A stretch of DNA of 64,000 bases. Origin: Streptomyces sp. NBC_01716. Lineage in GTDB: Bacteria; Actinomycetota; Actinomycetes; Streptomycetales; Streptomycetaceae. This document shows positions 52,701 through 58,760 of this stretch, one piece after another (position 1 is the stretch's first letter; every line of letters begins with the position of its first letter). The translations under genes and the position numbers were made by a program. The notes beneath the pieces are model-generated. The model saw nothing but the letters and a program-made list of their open reading frames with translations, made no database searches and was not told where the DNA came from. The stretch covers positions 5,704,001 through 5,768,000 of the forward strand of contig NZ_CP109181.1 of the NCBI RefSeq assembly GCF_036248275.1. The letters run 5' to 3'.

Positions 52701-53679
52701 CTTCGACGGCTATCAGCAGGCCGCGGTCTCGCTGGGGCGTATCCAGGAGCTGCTGCGCGAGCCGACCTCTACCGAGGAGGCCAGGACACCGGTCGCCGTG
52801 GAGTCGCTGCGCGGCGAGATCGCCTTCGAGGACGTGCACTTCGCGTACGGGAACCTGGAGGGCGGTCTGACCGAGGGCGGCGGCGCCGGCGACCCGGACG
52901 AGGCGGTCGTACTCACCAAGGCGGTCGTACCTGCCAAGGCCCCGGTCCAGGAGGAGACCGCCCTCATGGGCATCGACCTCCGTATCCCGGCGGGTCAGAC
53001 GGTCGCCTTCGTCGGTGAGACGGGCGCGGGCAAGTCCACGCTCGTCAAGCTCGTCGCCCGCTTCTACGACCCGACGTCCGGCCGCGTCACGGCGGACGGC
53101 ACCGACCTGCGCGACCTGGACATGACCGCCTACCGGCACCGGCTCGGAGTCGTACCGCAGGAGGCGTACCTCTTCGCCGGGACGGTGCGCGACGCGATCG
53201 CGTACGGGCGGCCCGGGGCCACCGACGCCGAGGTGGAGTCGGCGGCCCGCGCGGTCGGCGCGCACGAGATGATCGCCACGCTCGACGGCGGCTATCTGCA
53301 CGAGGTCGCCGAGCGGGGCCGTAATCTCTCCGCCGGTCAGCGGCAGTTGATCGCGCTGGCCCGCGCCGAGCTGGTCGACCCGGACGTCCTGCTCCTGGAC
53401 GAGGCGACCGCGGCGCTCGACCTCGCCTCCGAGGCGTTGGTCAACCAGGCGACCGACCGGCTGTCGGGGCGGCGGACGACGCTGGTCGTCGCGCACCGGC
53501 TGACGACGGCCGCGCGCGCCGACCGGGTGGTCCTCCTGGACCACGGCCGCGTCGTGGAGGACGGCACGCACGCGGAACTGCTCGCGCTCGACGGCGCGTA
53601 CGCGCGGCTGTGGCGCAGCTTCATCGGCGAGGCGGAGCCGGAGGGAGAGCCGGAGCGCGCGACCGTCGCGGGAGCGTGA
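49792..53679 (+). CDS. Fused heterodimer-type ABC exporter (TMD-NBD-TMD-NBD)
   Basis: About 1295 residues from GTG 49792-49794, chosen because GGAGGG lies nine bases upstream; the frame is open to 49705. Two complete exporter halves are joined by an acidic linker (about 590-680). NBD1 has VVGSSGSGKST near 385, LSGGQRQRIALARAI, and LLLLDDATSA, where Asp replaces the catalytic Glu. NBD2 has FVGETGAGKST near 1075, LSAGQRQLIALARAE and VLLLDEATAA with the normal Glu. One degenerate and one active ATP site is the hallmark of heterodimeric exporters such as TM287/288. It exports drugs, lipids or peptides. It could serve the neighbouring RiPP cluster, or be an independent core exporter; context cannot decide. 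Confidence 0.9.
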   Translation: MAAERTDPERGTGADQAEEGKAGWARRLIGYAWRYRRNVILALGSSLAGMAVMALVPLITKVVIDDVIGTGTRSIAVWTGLLVAAAVVIYAMTYIRRYYGGRLALDVQHDLRTEMYGTIARLDGRRQDELSTGQVIGRATSDLQLIQGLLFMLPMTIGNVLLFVISLVIMAWLSLPLTLVALGVAPALWYIARRSRTRLHPATWYAQSQAATVAGVVDGSVSGVRVVKGFGQEDQETGKLRAAGRKLFAGRLRTIKLNSRYTPALQAVPAFGQVAMLALGGWLATRGQITLGTFVAFSTYLAQLVGPVRMLAMVLTVGQQARAGVERVLELIDTEPSIQDGTKTLPADVEASVEFDDVTFSYEDGRTVLEGFSLEIRPGETVAVVGSSGSGKSTVSLLLPRFYDVTHGAVLVGGHDVRELTLESLRAAIGLVPEDSFLFSDTVRANIAYGKPDATDEEIERAVRAAQADRFIAELPAGYDTTVGEQGLTLSGGQRQRIALARAILTDPRLLLLDDATSAVDARVEHEIHEALRSVMAGRTTLLIAHRRSTLGLADRIAVLDGGRLADIGTHDELQERSALYRRLLTDPDELGGVSPGHVPAVVGGTAAEDDRTVQEEMDAEFDAERGITPALWVRDEAPAEESAAPGATPELLAQVEALPPATDVPSIDEARAVASESSYGLRRLLRGFGLPLAASLALVAVDAGMGLLLPVLIRHGIDEGVERLALGAVWAASLLGLLVVAVQWAAQIGETRMTGRTGERVLYSLRLKIFAQLQRLGLDYYERELTGRIMTRMTTDVDALSTFLQTGLVTAFVSVVTFFGILVVLLVIDVELALVVFATLPVLIVGTVFFRRKSVKAYELARERISVVNADLQESVSGLRIVQAFGREKDGARRFADRSDHYRQARVRGQWLISVYFPFVQLLSSVAAAAVLIVGAGRVESGTLTTGALVAYLLYIELFFAPVQQLSQVFDGYQQAAVSLGRIQELLREPTSTEEARTPVAVESLRGEIAFEDVHFAYGNLEGGLTEGGGAGDPDEAVVLTKAVVPAKAPVQEETALMGIDLRIPAGQTVAFVGETGAGKSTLVKLVARFYDPTSGRVTADGTDLRDLDMTAYRHRLGVVPQEAYLFAGTVRDAIAYGRPGATDAEVESAARAVGAHEMIATLDGGYLHEVAERGRNLSAGQRQLIALARAELVDPDVLLLDEATAALDLASEALVNQATDRLSGRRTTLVVAHRLTTAARADRVVLLDHGRVVEDGTHAELLALDGAYARLWRSFIGEAEPEGEPERATVAGA

Positions 53680-53689
53680 CGGCGCGGGC

Positions 53690-54775
53690 TCACCACTGGA
53701 GCGTGGGGGCGCCGTCCGCGTCGAGGGTCTCCGCCAGCAGGTCGGCGTAGCGGCGCAGATCCTCGTGCCAGCCGACGAAGGACGCGAAGTCCCGCATATG
53801 GACGGCGAGTCGGAGGGTGGCCGCGCGGGCGGTGCCGGGCGGGAGCGCCGCCTCCATGTTCTCGACGTCCTCGGCGTCCTCCTCCTTACGGAGGTAGCCG
53901 GCGAGCAGGGCGCGCGCCGCGGCCGGATAGTCCACGGGCGGACCCTGTCCTGCGGCACCGAGACCGCGCGTGGCGGCGGAACGCAGCTCGTGCAGTTCAC
54001 CGAGGGTCCAGCCGAGGTCGAGGGCCGGGTCGCCGCCGGTGACCTCTTCGCCGGTGAGCAGGACGCTGTGGTCACCGGCAGGGGAGGGGACCAGCCAGCC
54101 GGTGCTGGGGGCGCCGTGGAGCAGGACCGCACCTCCCCTGCCGGGTGGTCGGCGGGCGGCCTCGGCCCAGTCGGTCAGCCTGGTCCACAGGTGTGGGCCG
54201 AGCCGCTCGTGGGCCAGGGCACGCAGCCGGGCGCTGTCCTCCTCTTCAGGAGGCGCCCCCGAGATCCAGTCCAGGAGCCGCCGTACGCCGTGGTGCGGCG
54301 GCGCGGGCTCCGTGAACTCCCAGGGCACGTCGTGCAGTTGCCGCAGGGTCCGGCCCGCGTCCGCCAACGCCCGTACGGAGAGCCGGTAACCCGTCTCGTC
54401 GCCGGACGGCAGCAGCCGGGCCACCGACACGGCGCCGGGCACCCGGTACACGAGCCCGCCGCCATCCCCGGACGCCGCGGCCCGTTCACCGAGCGCGATC
54501 CGGGCACCGTGGCCCGCACCGGTACCCGAGGCGACGGCGGCGTCCACCCGGCGCAGCGCCGCGCCGACCGCGGGCGGGGGAGGAACCCGCGGCCGGTCGT
54601 GGGCCGGCCCGGGTACGCGCAGCCAGCTGAACCGGCCGTCCCCGTGGTACCGCACGCTGATCCGCAGATACCGGGTGCCGTACTCGCGTACGGTCACCGA
54701 CCCGGCGGCCCCCGCGGGCCGTACCTCCGCGGGGACCGCCGGAGCATCCGCCGCGGCGCCCGCCGGGTCAGCCAC
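53690..54775 (-). CDS. Degenerate aminoglycoside-phosphotransferase-fold protein (RiPP cluster component)
   Basis: 361 residues from GTG 54773-54775, overlapping the upstream reductase stop by eight bases. The APH plan is visible: an N-lobe with VTVREYGTRYLRISVRYHG, a C-lobe with AGRTLRQLHDVPWEF and LARLRALAHERLGPHLW-like helices, and the Brenner-like segment LLHGAPSTGWLVPS where kinases have HGDxxxxN: the catalytic Asp is Ala and the Asn is lost. The metal-binding DxE segment reads LLTGEEVTGGDPALDLGWTL, again without the Asp. So it is probably a pseudokinase. Class V lanthipeptide clusters encode an APH-fold kinase (LanK) and further partner proteins; this may be such a partner. It is coupled to the F420-type reductase. 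Confidence 0.65.
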   Translation of the reverse strand: MADPAGAAADAPAVPAEVRPAGAAGSVTVREYGTRYLRISVRYHGDGRFSWLRVPGPAHDRPRVPPPPAVGAALRRVDAAVASGTGAGHGARIALGERAAASGDGGGLVYRVPGAVSVARLLPSGDETGYRLSVRALADAGRTLRQLHDVPWEFTEPAPPHHGVRRLLDWISGAPPEEEDSARLRALAHERLGPHLWTRLTDWAEAARRPPGRGGAVLLHGAPSTGWLVPSPAGDHSVLLTGEEVTGGDPALDLGWTLGELHELRSAATRGLGAAGQGPPVDYPAAARALLAGYLRKEEDAEDVENMEAALPPGTARAATLRLAVHMRDFASFVGWHEDLRRYADLLAETLDADGAPTLQW

Positions 54776-55766
54776 GGCCGTCCCGCCGCCGGACCGCGTC
54801 CACGATCTCCCGCGCGTCCCGGAGCGCGGCTTCCTGGCCCTCGGTGAAGAGCACACCGCCGCAGTTGAGGATCACCTCGTCCACCCCGGCGTCGCGGTAC
54901 TCGCCGAGCACGCCCGCGATGTGGTCGGCGGAGCCGTACACGTACGTCCCGCTGTCCACCAGGGCGGCGGCACCGGCCTGCGGGTCGGCCGGGTCGGCCG
55001 CGACACCGGCCCGGCGCAGCATGTCCGTGTAGTGGTCGGCGGAGAGATGCCCGGCGGCGGCGGTGTGGGCGAGGACGTACGGGTCCCGCTTCGGGCGGTC
55101 GACCGCGACATGGACGACGGTCGCGACCCGGCACCGGGTGTCCCGGTCCTTGGCGCCCTCGTCCAGCGCCGGAACCAGGGTCTCGGCGACATAGCCGGGC
55201 GGCGTCATCCAGGTGATGGCGACGTCGGCGACACCGCCCGCGGTGCGTGCCATGTTGGGGCGCAGCACACCCACCCCGACCTCCACGCGCGCGTGTTCCA
55301 TCGGCATCAGCCGTCCGCGCAGCGCGTGGTAGTCACCGGCGTGGTCGACGATCTCGCCGTCCAGCAGGGAGCGGACGGTACGCAGGTACTCCGCCGCCAT
55401 CGTGCGGGGACTGTCGTACGGCCGCCCGTTCAGGCTCCGTACGAAGGCGGGCGCGCCGACGCCGTAACCGGCCACCACGGGGTGACCCGTCGTCAGGGCC
55501 AGCGAACGGGCCTGGAGGGCGGCCTCGTACGGATGGCGCAGCGGCATCAGCGTCACACTGGTGCCGACCGGGACACGCACCCCGGCGCCGGCGAGATGCG
55601 CGAACACCTGGTGCGTCTCCACCTTGAGCGACTGGCCCATCCACACACGGCGCGCTTCGCCGTCGCGTACCAGCTCGGCGTAGGGACGCACGGTCTCGGT
55701 GGTGTCCGGCATGCTCGGTACGAGGATGCTCGGCAGCGTGGACCGGTCGGACGCGTCGGTGGTCAC
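54768..55766 (-). CDS. LLM-class F420-dependent reductase (candidate Dha-to-D-Ala reductase)
   Basis: 332 residues from GTG 55764-55766 with AAGGTG eight bases before. Luciferase-like TIM barrel: VRPYAELVRDGEARRVWMGQ, VRVPVGTSVTLMPLRHPYEA, HPVVAGYGVGAPAFVRSLNG, SPRTMAAEYLRTVRSLLDGE, and a C-terminal SADHIAGVLGEYRDAGVDEV segment. F420 use is typical for actinobacterial members. In the class V lanthipeptide lexapeptide, an F420H2-dependent reductase (LxmJ) turns dehydroalanine into D-alanine (established). The precursors here have many Ser residues that could give D-Ala. The role is inferred from context; many LLM enzymes do other chemistry. Confidence 0.75.
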   Translation of the reverse strand: MTTDASDRSTLPSILVPSMPDTTETVRPYAELVRDGEARRVWMGQSLKVETHQVFAHLAGAGVRVPVGTSVTLMPLRHPYEAALQARSLALTTGHPVVAGYGVGAPAFVRSLNGRPYDSPRTMAAEYLRTVRSLLDGEIVDHAGDYHALRGRLMPMEHARVEVGVGVLRPNMARTAGGVADVAITWMTPPGYVAETLVPALDEGAKDRDTRCRVATVVHVAVDRPKRDPYVLAHTAAAGHLSADHYTDMLRRAGVAADPADPQAGAAALVDSGTYVYGSADHIAGVLGEYRDAGVDEVILNCGGVLFTEGQEAALRDAREIVDAVRRRDGRG

Positions 55767-55875
55767 GAGGCAGCACACCTTCCCTGGTAGCTGTGGCGAT
55801 TGCTCTGGCAGCGCGTGTGGCGCCGGCGCTGTGCGGTGCGTTCTGGCAGTGCCTGTTGCTGACTGTATCTGTTGT

Positions 55876-55916
55876 CATTCCTTGACGGAATGTTGTGTTT
55901 CCCTTACCTTCTCCGT
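55876..55916 (+). promoter_or_regulatory. Promoter with operator, probably giving a leaderless mRNA
   Basis: A -35 element TTGACG (55882-55887) and a -10-like TTACCT (55904-55909) with 16-base spacing put the transcription start at or next to the ATG of the regulator gene at 55917, and no ribosome site precedes it. CATTCC and GGAATG (55876-55892) form an inverted repeat over the -35 and may be the regulator's own operator. Confidence 0.55.
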
Positions 55917-56189
55917 ATGAGCCCAGTGAGCCATCGCGAGGGATCGCCGATCTACAACCAGCTGAGAGTCCTGCGCGCCGAGCGCGGCCTCAGCAGGGTC
56001 GCGCTCGCCGAAGCGGTGGAGGTGCACCCGCAGACCATCGGCGCCATCGAGCGGGGTGACTACTTCCCGAGTCTCGATCTGGCGTTCCGGCTCAGTGACG
56101 TGTTCGGCCTTCCGGTCGAGGCGATCTTCAGTCGTAAGCCCTTCGTCCCGCTCTCCGCCCAGCTGTACAACAAGGAGGAACGCCCGTGA
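55917..56189 (+). CDS. Small XRE-type regulator
   Basis: About 90 residues: a Cro/CI helix-turn-helix fills it (NQLRVLRAERGLSRVALAEA, VHPQTIGAIERGDYFPSLDL, AFRLSDVFGLPVEAIFS). It is the YozG-like type of short DNA-binding protein common beside DUF membrane proteins. It overlaps the next gene by GTGA and is likely cotranscribed. It may repress its own promoter, and may influence the precursor genes. Confidence 0.85.
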   Translation: MSPVSHREGSPIYNQLRVLRAERGLSRVALAEAVEVHPQTIGAIERGDYFPSLDLAFRLSDVFGLPVEAIFSRKPFVPLSAQLYNKEERP

Positions 56190-56665
56190 CCCCGCAACCG
56201 AGTTCCGACGAGACGACGACGGCGGCCGGCGGTCCGCTGCGGCCGATGGCGATCGGGCTCGCCGTGCTCAGCGCGGTGATGGTGGTGCTGTCGCAGATCT
56301 CCGACGGCAACGCCTTCTCCGACTCCTGGTGGCTCGTGGCCTTCGTCGTCTGGCTGATGCTGTGGGGTCTGCTGCGCTCGATGACCCGCGGTCTGGGTGA
56401 ACGGCCGGTGGCCGGACTCGACGAACGCGAGCAGGGGGTGCGCAATCGCGTCGCCTTCATCGGATACCAGTGCGCGGTCGGCGCCGGCATGCTGGTCGTA
56501 CTGGTCATGGTCGCCTTCCAGAACGAACCCGACGTGATCGAGCGGATCCCCGCGCTGCTCACGACGTTGATGCTGACCTCCGCGGCGCTGCCGTCGATCC
56601 TGCTGGGACTGTCCGGCATCGACGGTGAGGACGCCGAGAGCTTCCGGGACGAGCAGGGCGGGTAA
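56186..56665 (+). CDS. Four-TM membrane protein (DUF2178-like)
   Basis: 159 residues with a GTG start overlapping the regulator stop; AAGGAGGA lies upstream. Four hydrophobic helices: PMAIGLAVLSAVMVVLSQI, WWLVAFVVWLMLWGLLRS, FIGYQCAVGAGMLVVLVMVA, and PALLTTLMLTSAALPSILLG, with a charged DEREQGVRNR between TM2 and TM3. HTH gene plus such a membrane protein is a recurring actinobacterial pair. It may be a membrane partner of the regulator or involved in immunity to the cluster's product. No specific function is known. Confidence 0.75.
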   Translation: MTPQPSSDETTTAAGGPLRPMAIGLAVLSAVMVVLSQISDGNAFSDSWWLVAFVVWLMLWGLLRSMTRGLGERPVAGLDEREQGVRNRVAFIGYQCAVGAGMLVVLVMVAFQNEPDVIERIPALLTTLMLTSAALPSILLGLSGIDGEDAESFRDEQGG

Positions 56666-56674
56666 AACGGTGAG

Positions 56675-56710
56675 GCGGGTGCCCGCCGATTGCGGCGGTG
56701 GGCACCCGCC
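56675..56710. terminator. Convergent hairpin
   Basis: GCGGGTGCCCGCCG and CGGCGGTGGGCACCCGC form an imperfect stem of about 14 bp between the membrane protein gene and the precursor genes that converge on it. Confidence 0.6.
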
Positions 56711-56747
56711 CCGTTCCTCGTACGTCCTGCTCAGGGGGTTACGCGGG

Positions 56748-56930
56748 TCAGCAGGAGTGGTCGAAGGTGTTGTCGATCGACACGGCCGAGATGGCGGAAG
56801 CGGCGGAGATGCACGCGGCCGACGAGGTGACCGTGACGGTGATGGTGGCGCCGGGCGCCTCCACCGCGGCGACGAGCTCGTCAGCCTCGGCGTAGGTGGT
56901 GTAGCCGCTGATCAGGGACTGGGTGTTCAT
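56748..56930 (-). CDS. RiPP precursor peptide, copy 2 (downstream)
   Basis: 60 residues. Leader: MNTQSLISGYTTYAEADELV (1-20), AAVEAPGATI (21-30); then a Ser/Thr/Ala-rich core TVTVTSSAAC (31-40) running through ISAASAISAVSIDNTFDHSC (41-60). Cys only at 40 and 60. GGGAG lies six bases before the ATG. Compared with copy 1, residues 39-60 are identical and differences cluster in the leader. The high Ser/Thr content, two Cys and C-terminal Cys suit lanthionine and AviCys-type crosslinks. Located between the reductase/pseudokinase pair and the M16 peptidases, it is transcribed towards the left. Confidence 0.85.
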   Translation of the reverse strand: MNTQSLISGYTTYAEADELVAAVEAPGATITVTVTSSAACISAASAISAVSIDNTFDHSC

Positions 56931-57042
56931 AGCAACTCCCTTGGGCGATTCGAATGAACGGTGCCTTTTCGGCGATTGCCGAGGGTGGTGCGGTGAAGCG
57001 GTCGTGCTGTGACGCGGTGGTGCGGTGCTGCGGCTACGCGGT

Positions 57043-57225
57043 TCAGCAGGAGTGGTCGAAGGTGTTGTCGATCGACACGGCCGAGATGGCGGAAGCCGCG
57101 GAGATGCACGCCTGCGACGAGGTCACCGTGATGGTGATGGTGCCGCCCGGGGCGTCGACCGCGGGGACGAGCTCGTCGGCGTCGGCGTAGCTGGTGTAAC
57201 CGCTGATCAGAGACTGGGTGTTCAT
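57043..57225 (-). CDS. RiPP precursor peptide, copy 1 (upstream)
   Basis: 60 residues: MNTQSLISGYTSYADADELV then PAVDAPGGTI (leader) and TITVTSSQAC, then the shared ISAASAISAVSIDNTFDHSC. It differs from copy 2 at about eight positions, mostly conservative and in the leader, plus Q for A at 38 in the core. The duplication also covers the ribosome site and about 25 bases upstream (CAACTCCCTTGG..GATTCGAATGAAC), so it is a recent tandem duplication of a ~200-base unit. It is the first of the two in transcription; a direct repeat of CCTTGCACC type precedes it at 57255-57280. Two near-identical products are expected. Confidence 0.85.
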   Translation of the reverse strand: MNTQSLISGYTSYADADELVPAVDAPGGTITITVTSSQACISAASAISAVSIDNTFDHSC

Positions 57226-57350
57226 GGCAACTCCCTTGGACGATTCGAATGAACCTTGCACCTGAACCTTGCACCGGATCGGCAATTGGTGAATCACGTT
57301 CTCCGGCCGTGCCAGCACCATTCCGTCCCGGGCAGCGCGCTGGCAATGGG

Positions 57351-57414
57351 GTTGACCGCTTTCGGACACTGGCCGCTTTCGGTCAACGGGGCCCGTTGAG
57401 GCGGTAGTTGACCG
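57351..57414 (+). promoter_or_regulatory. Repeated GTTGACCG motif upstream of the M16 gene
   Basis: GTTGACCG occurs at 57351-57358 and 57407-57414 and in complement at 57380-57387; CCGCTTTCGG occurs twice (57356-57365, 57373-57382). Such a dense cluster between the divergent precursor and peptidase genes looks like a regulator-binding region. The last copy overlaps the TTG start codon. Confidence 0.6.
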
Positions 57415-58760
57415 CGTCTATGCTCGCCTGGATGACCCGGAATCAACTGCGTCGCCTGGTATTGGACAACGGTCTGCGGGTGCTGCTCGCACCCAATCCG
57501 ACCGGCGCGTCAATCGGTGTCGCCGTGCACTACGGAGTGGGTTTCCGCACCGAGCCCAAGGGGCACACGGGACTGGCTCATCTCTTCGAACATCTCATGA
57601 TCCAGGGTGGCCATGGAAGCGCACCCCACGGGTATCTGCCCCAGGTACAGCGGGCGGGCGGTCTCGGAGACGCGAAAACAAGACAGGACCTGACGGTCTA
57701 TTACGCCGCCGCTCCCGCCTCCGCACTGGAAATGCTGCTCGCGCTCGAAGCGGACCGAATGCATTCGCCACGTATTTCCGCGCGGAATCTGCGCACACAG
57801 ACCGCGGTTATTGACGAAGAGATACGTCTCATGGTGCGCAATCGTCCCTACGGCGCATTTCCCTGGGTGCTGCCGCGTGCTCTGCACACCCGCGCCGAAA
57901 ACGCGCGGGACGGATACGGCGAGAGCGTCGATCTGGCGGCCGTCGACATCCCGCTGTGCGAGCGGTTTTTCGTCGACCACTACGGTCCCGGAAATGCCCT
58001 GGTGACCCTGACCGGCGCTTTTGAGCCGGACGCGGCGGAGCGCGTCGTACGCCGGCATTTCGAGCCCCTGCCCGGCCGTCCCGCGGTGGCCGTGCCCGAC
58101 GGTCCGGAGCCGGAACCCCGGGAGGACAGACATCTGTCGGTCACCGACCCGCACGCCGGACTGCCCGCGGTGGCGGTCGGCTACCGGATGCCGGATCCCG
58201 TGACGGAGCGCGCCGGCTATCTCGCACACCTGGTCCTGGCCGCCCTGCTGGGGCAGGGCAGACACGCGCTGCTGCGCCGGGGGCCGGCCGCGCCGGCCGG
58301 GGTGGCGAGCCTGTCGGTGGGCTGCGGGCTGTTCGGGCTGCCGCTGGACACCACGGGGCCCGATCTGCTGACGCTGTTCGCGGTGTACGGGGGAGACGGA
58401 GGTGGGGGAGACGGGGATGCGGCGCGTGTCACCGAGGCGCTGGACGCCGTGCTCACGACGCTGGCCGAGAACGAGGTGGACGCCGGGCTGTTGCGGGCCA
58501 CCACCGCCCGCTGGGCGTCCGGTGCGCTGCGTGAACTGGGCGACCCGAGCACCCGCGCCCAGCTCCTCGGCCAGCGCGAAATGCTCTTCGGCGAGGCGGA
58601 GTTGACCGAGCGGCTGCCCGAGCTGATACGGACCGGGGTGACCGCTGAGCAGGTGAGCCGGGCCGCGGCCCGGCTGCGCGCGTCGCACCGGGCGGTCGTA
58701 CGTTTCGTACCGCGCGCGAGCACGAACGCGACCACTCGGGGAACGACGGTGGCGGCATGA
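57408..58760 (+). CDS. M16B zinc peptidase, catalytic subunit (leader-peptidase candidate)
   Basis: 450 residues from TTG 57408-57410 (GAGGCGG six bases before); ATG 57420 lacks a ribosome site. N-terminal LRRLVLDNGLRVLLAPNPTG, then the zinc motif HLFEH at 58-62 (HxxEH) and the third ligand E138 in TAVIDEEIRL, 76 residues later as in pitrilysin-type enzymes. The second half shows the inactive M16 C-domain. It is coupled to the next gene (ATGA). M16B pairs with one active and one inactive partner form heterodimers like mitochondrial processing peptidase; here the job is probably removal of the RiPP leader after modification. It diverges from the precursor genes. Confidence 0.9.
   Translation: MTASMLAWMTRNQLRRLVLDNGLRVLLAPNPTGASIGVAVHYGVGFRTEPKGHTGLAHLFEHLMIQGGHGSAPHGYLPQVQRAGGLGDAKTRQDLTVYYAAAPASALEMLLALEADRMHSPRISARNLRTQTAVIDEEIRLMVRNRPYGAFPWVLPRALHTRAENARDGYGESVDLAAVDIPLCERFFVDHYGPGNALVTLTGAFEPDAAERVVRRHFEPLPGRPAVAVPDGPEPEPREDRHLSVTDPHAGLPAVAVGYRMPDPVTERAGYLAHLVLAALLGQGRHALLRRGPAAPAGVASLSVGCGLFGLPLDTTGPDLLTLFAVYGGDGGGGDGDAARVTEALDAVLTTLAENEVDAGLLRATTARWASGALRELGDPSTRAQLLGQREMLFGEAELTERLPELIRTGVTAEQVSRAAARLRASHRAVVRFVPRASTNATTRGTTVAA

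Noticed and set aside
49189..54132. A 1647-codon open frame on the minus strand
   Set aside because: It lies antisense to the fused ABC exporter and shows the Arg/Gly/Gln/Ala-rich composition expected from reading a high-GC gene in the wrong frame.
57351..57414. Possible small CRISPR-like repeat array
   Set aside because: Repeats are only 8-10 bases, in mixed orientation and irregularly spaced; they fit operators, not CRISPR. No cas genes in the window.
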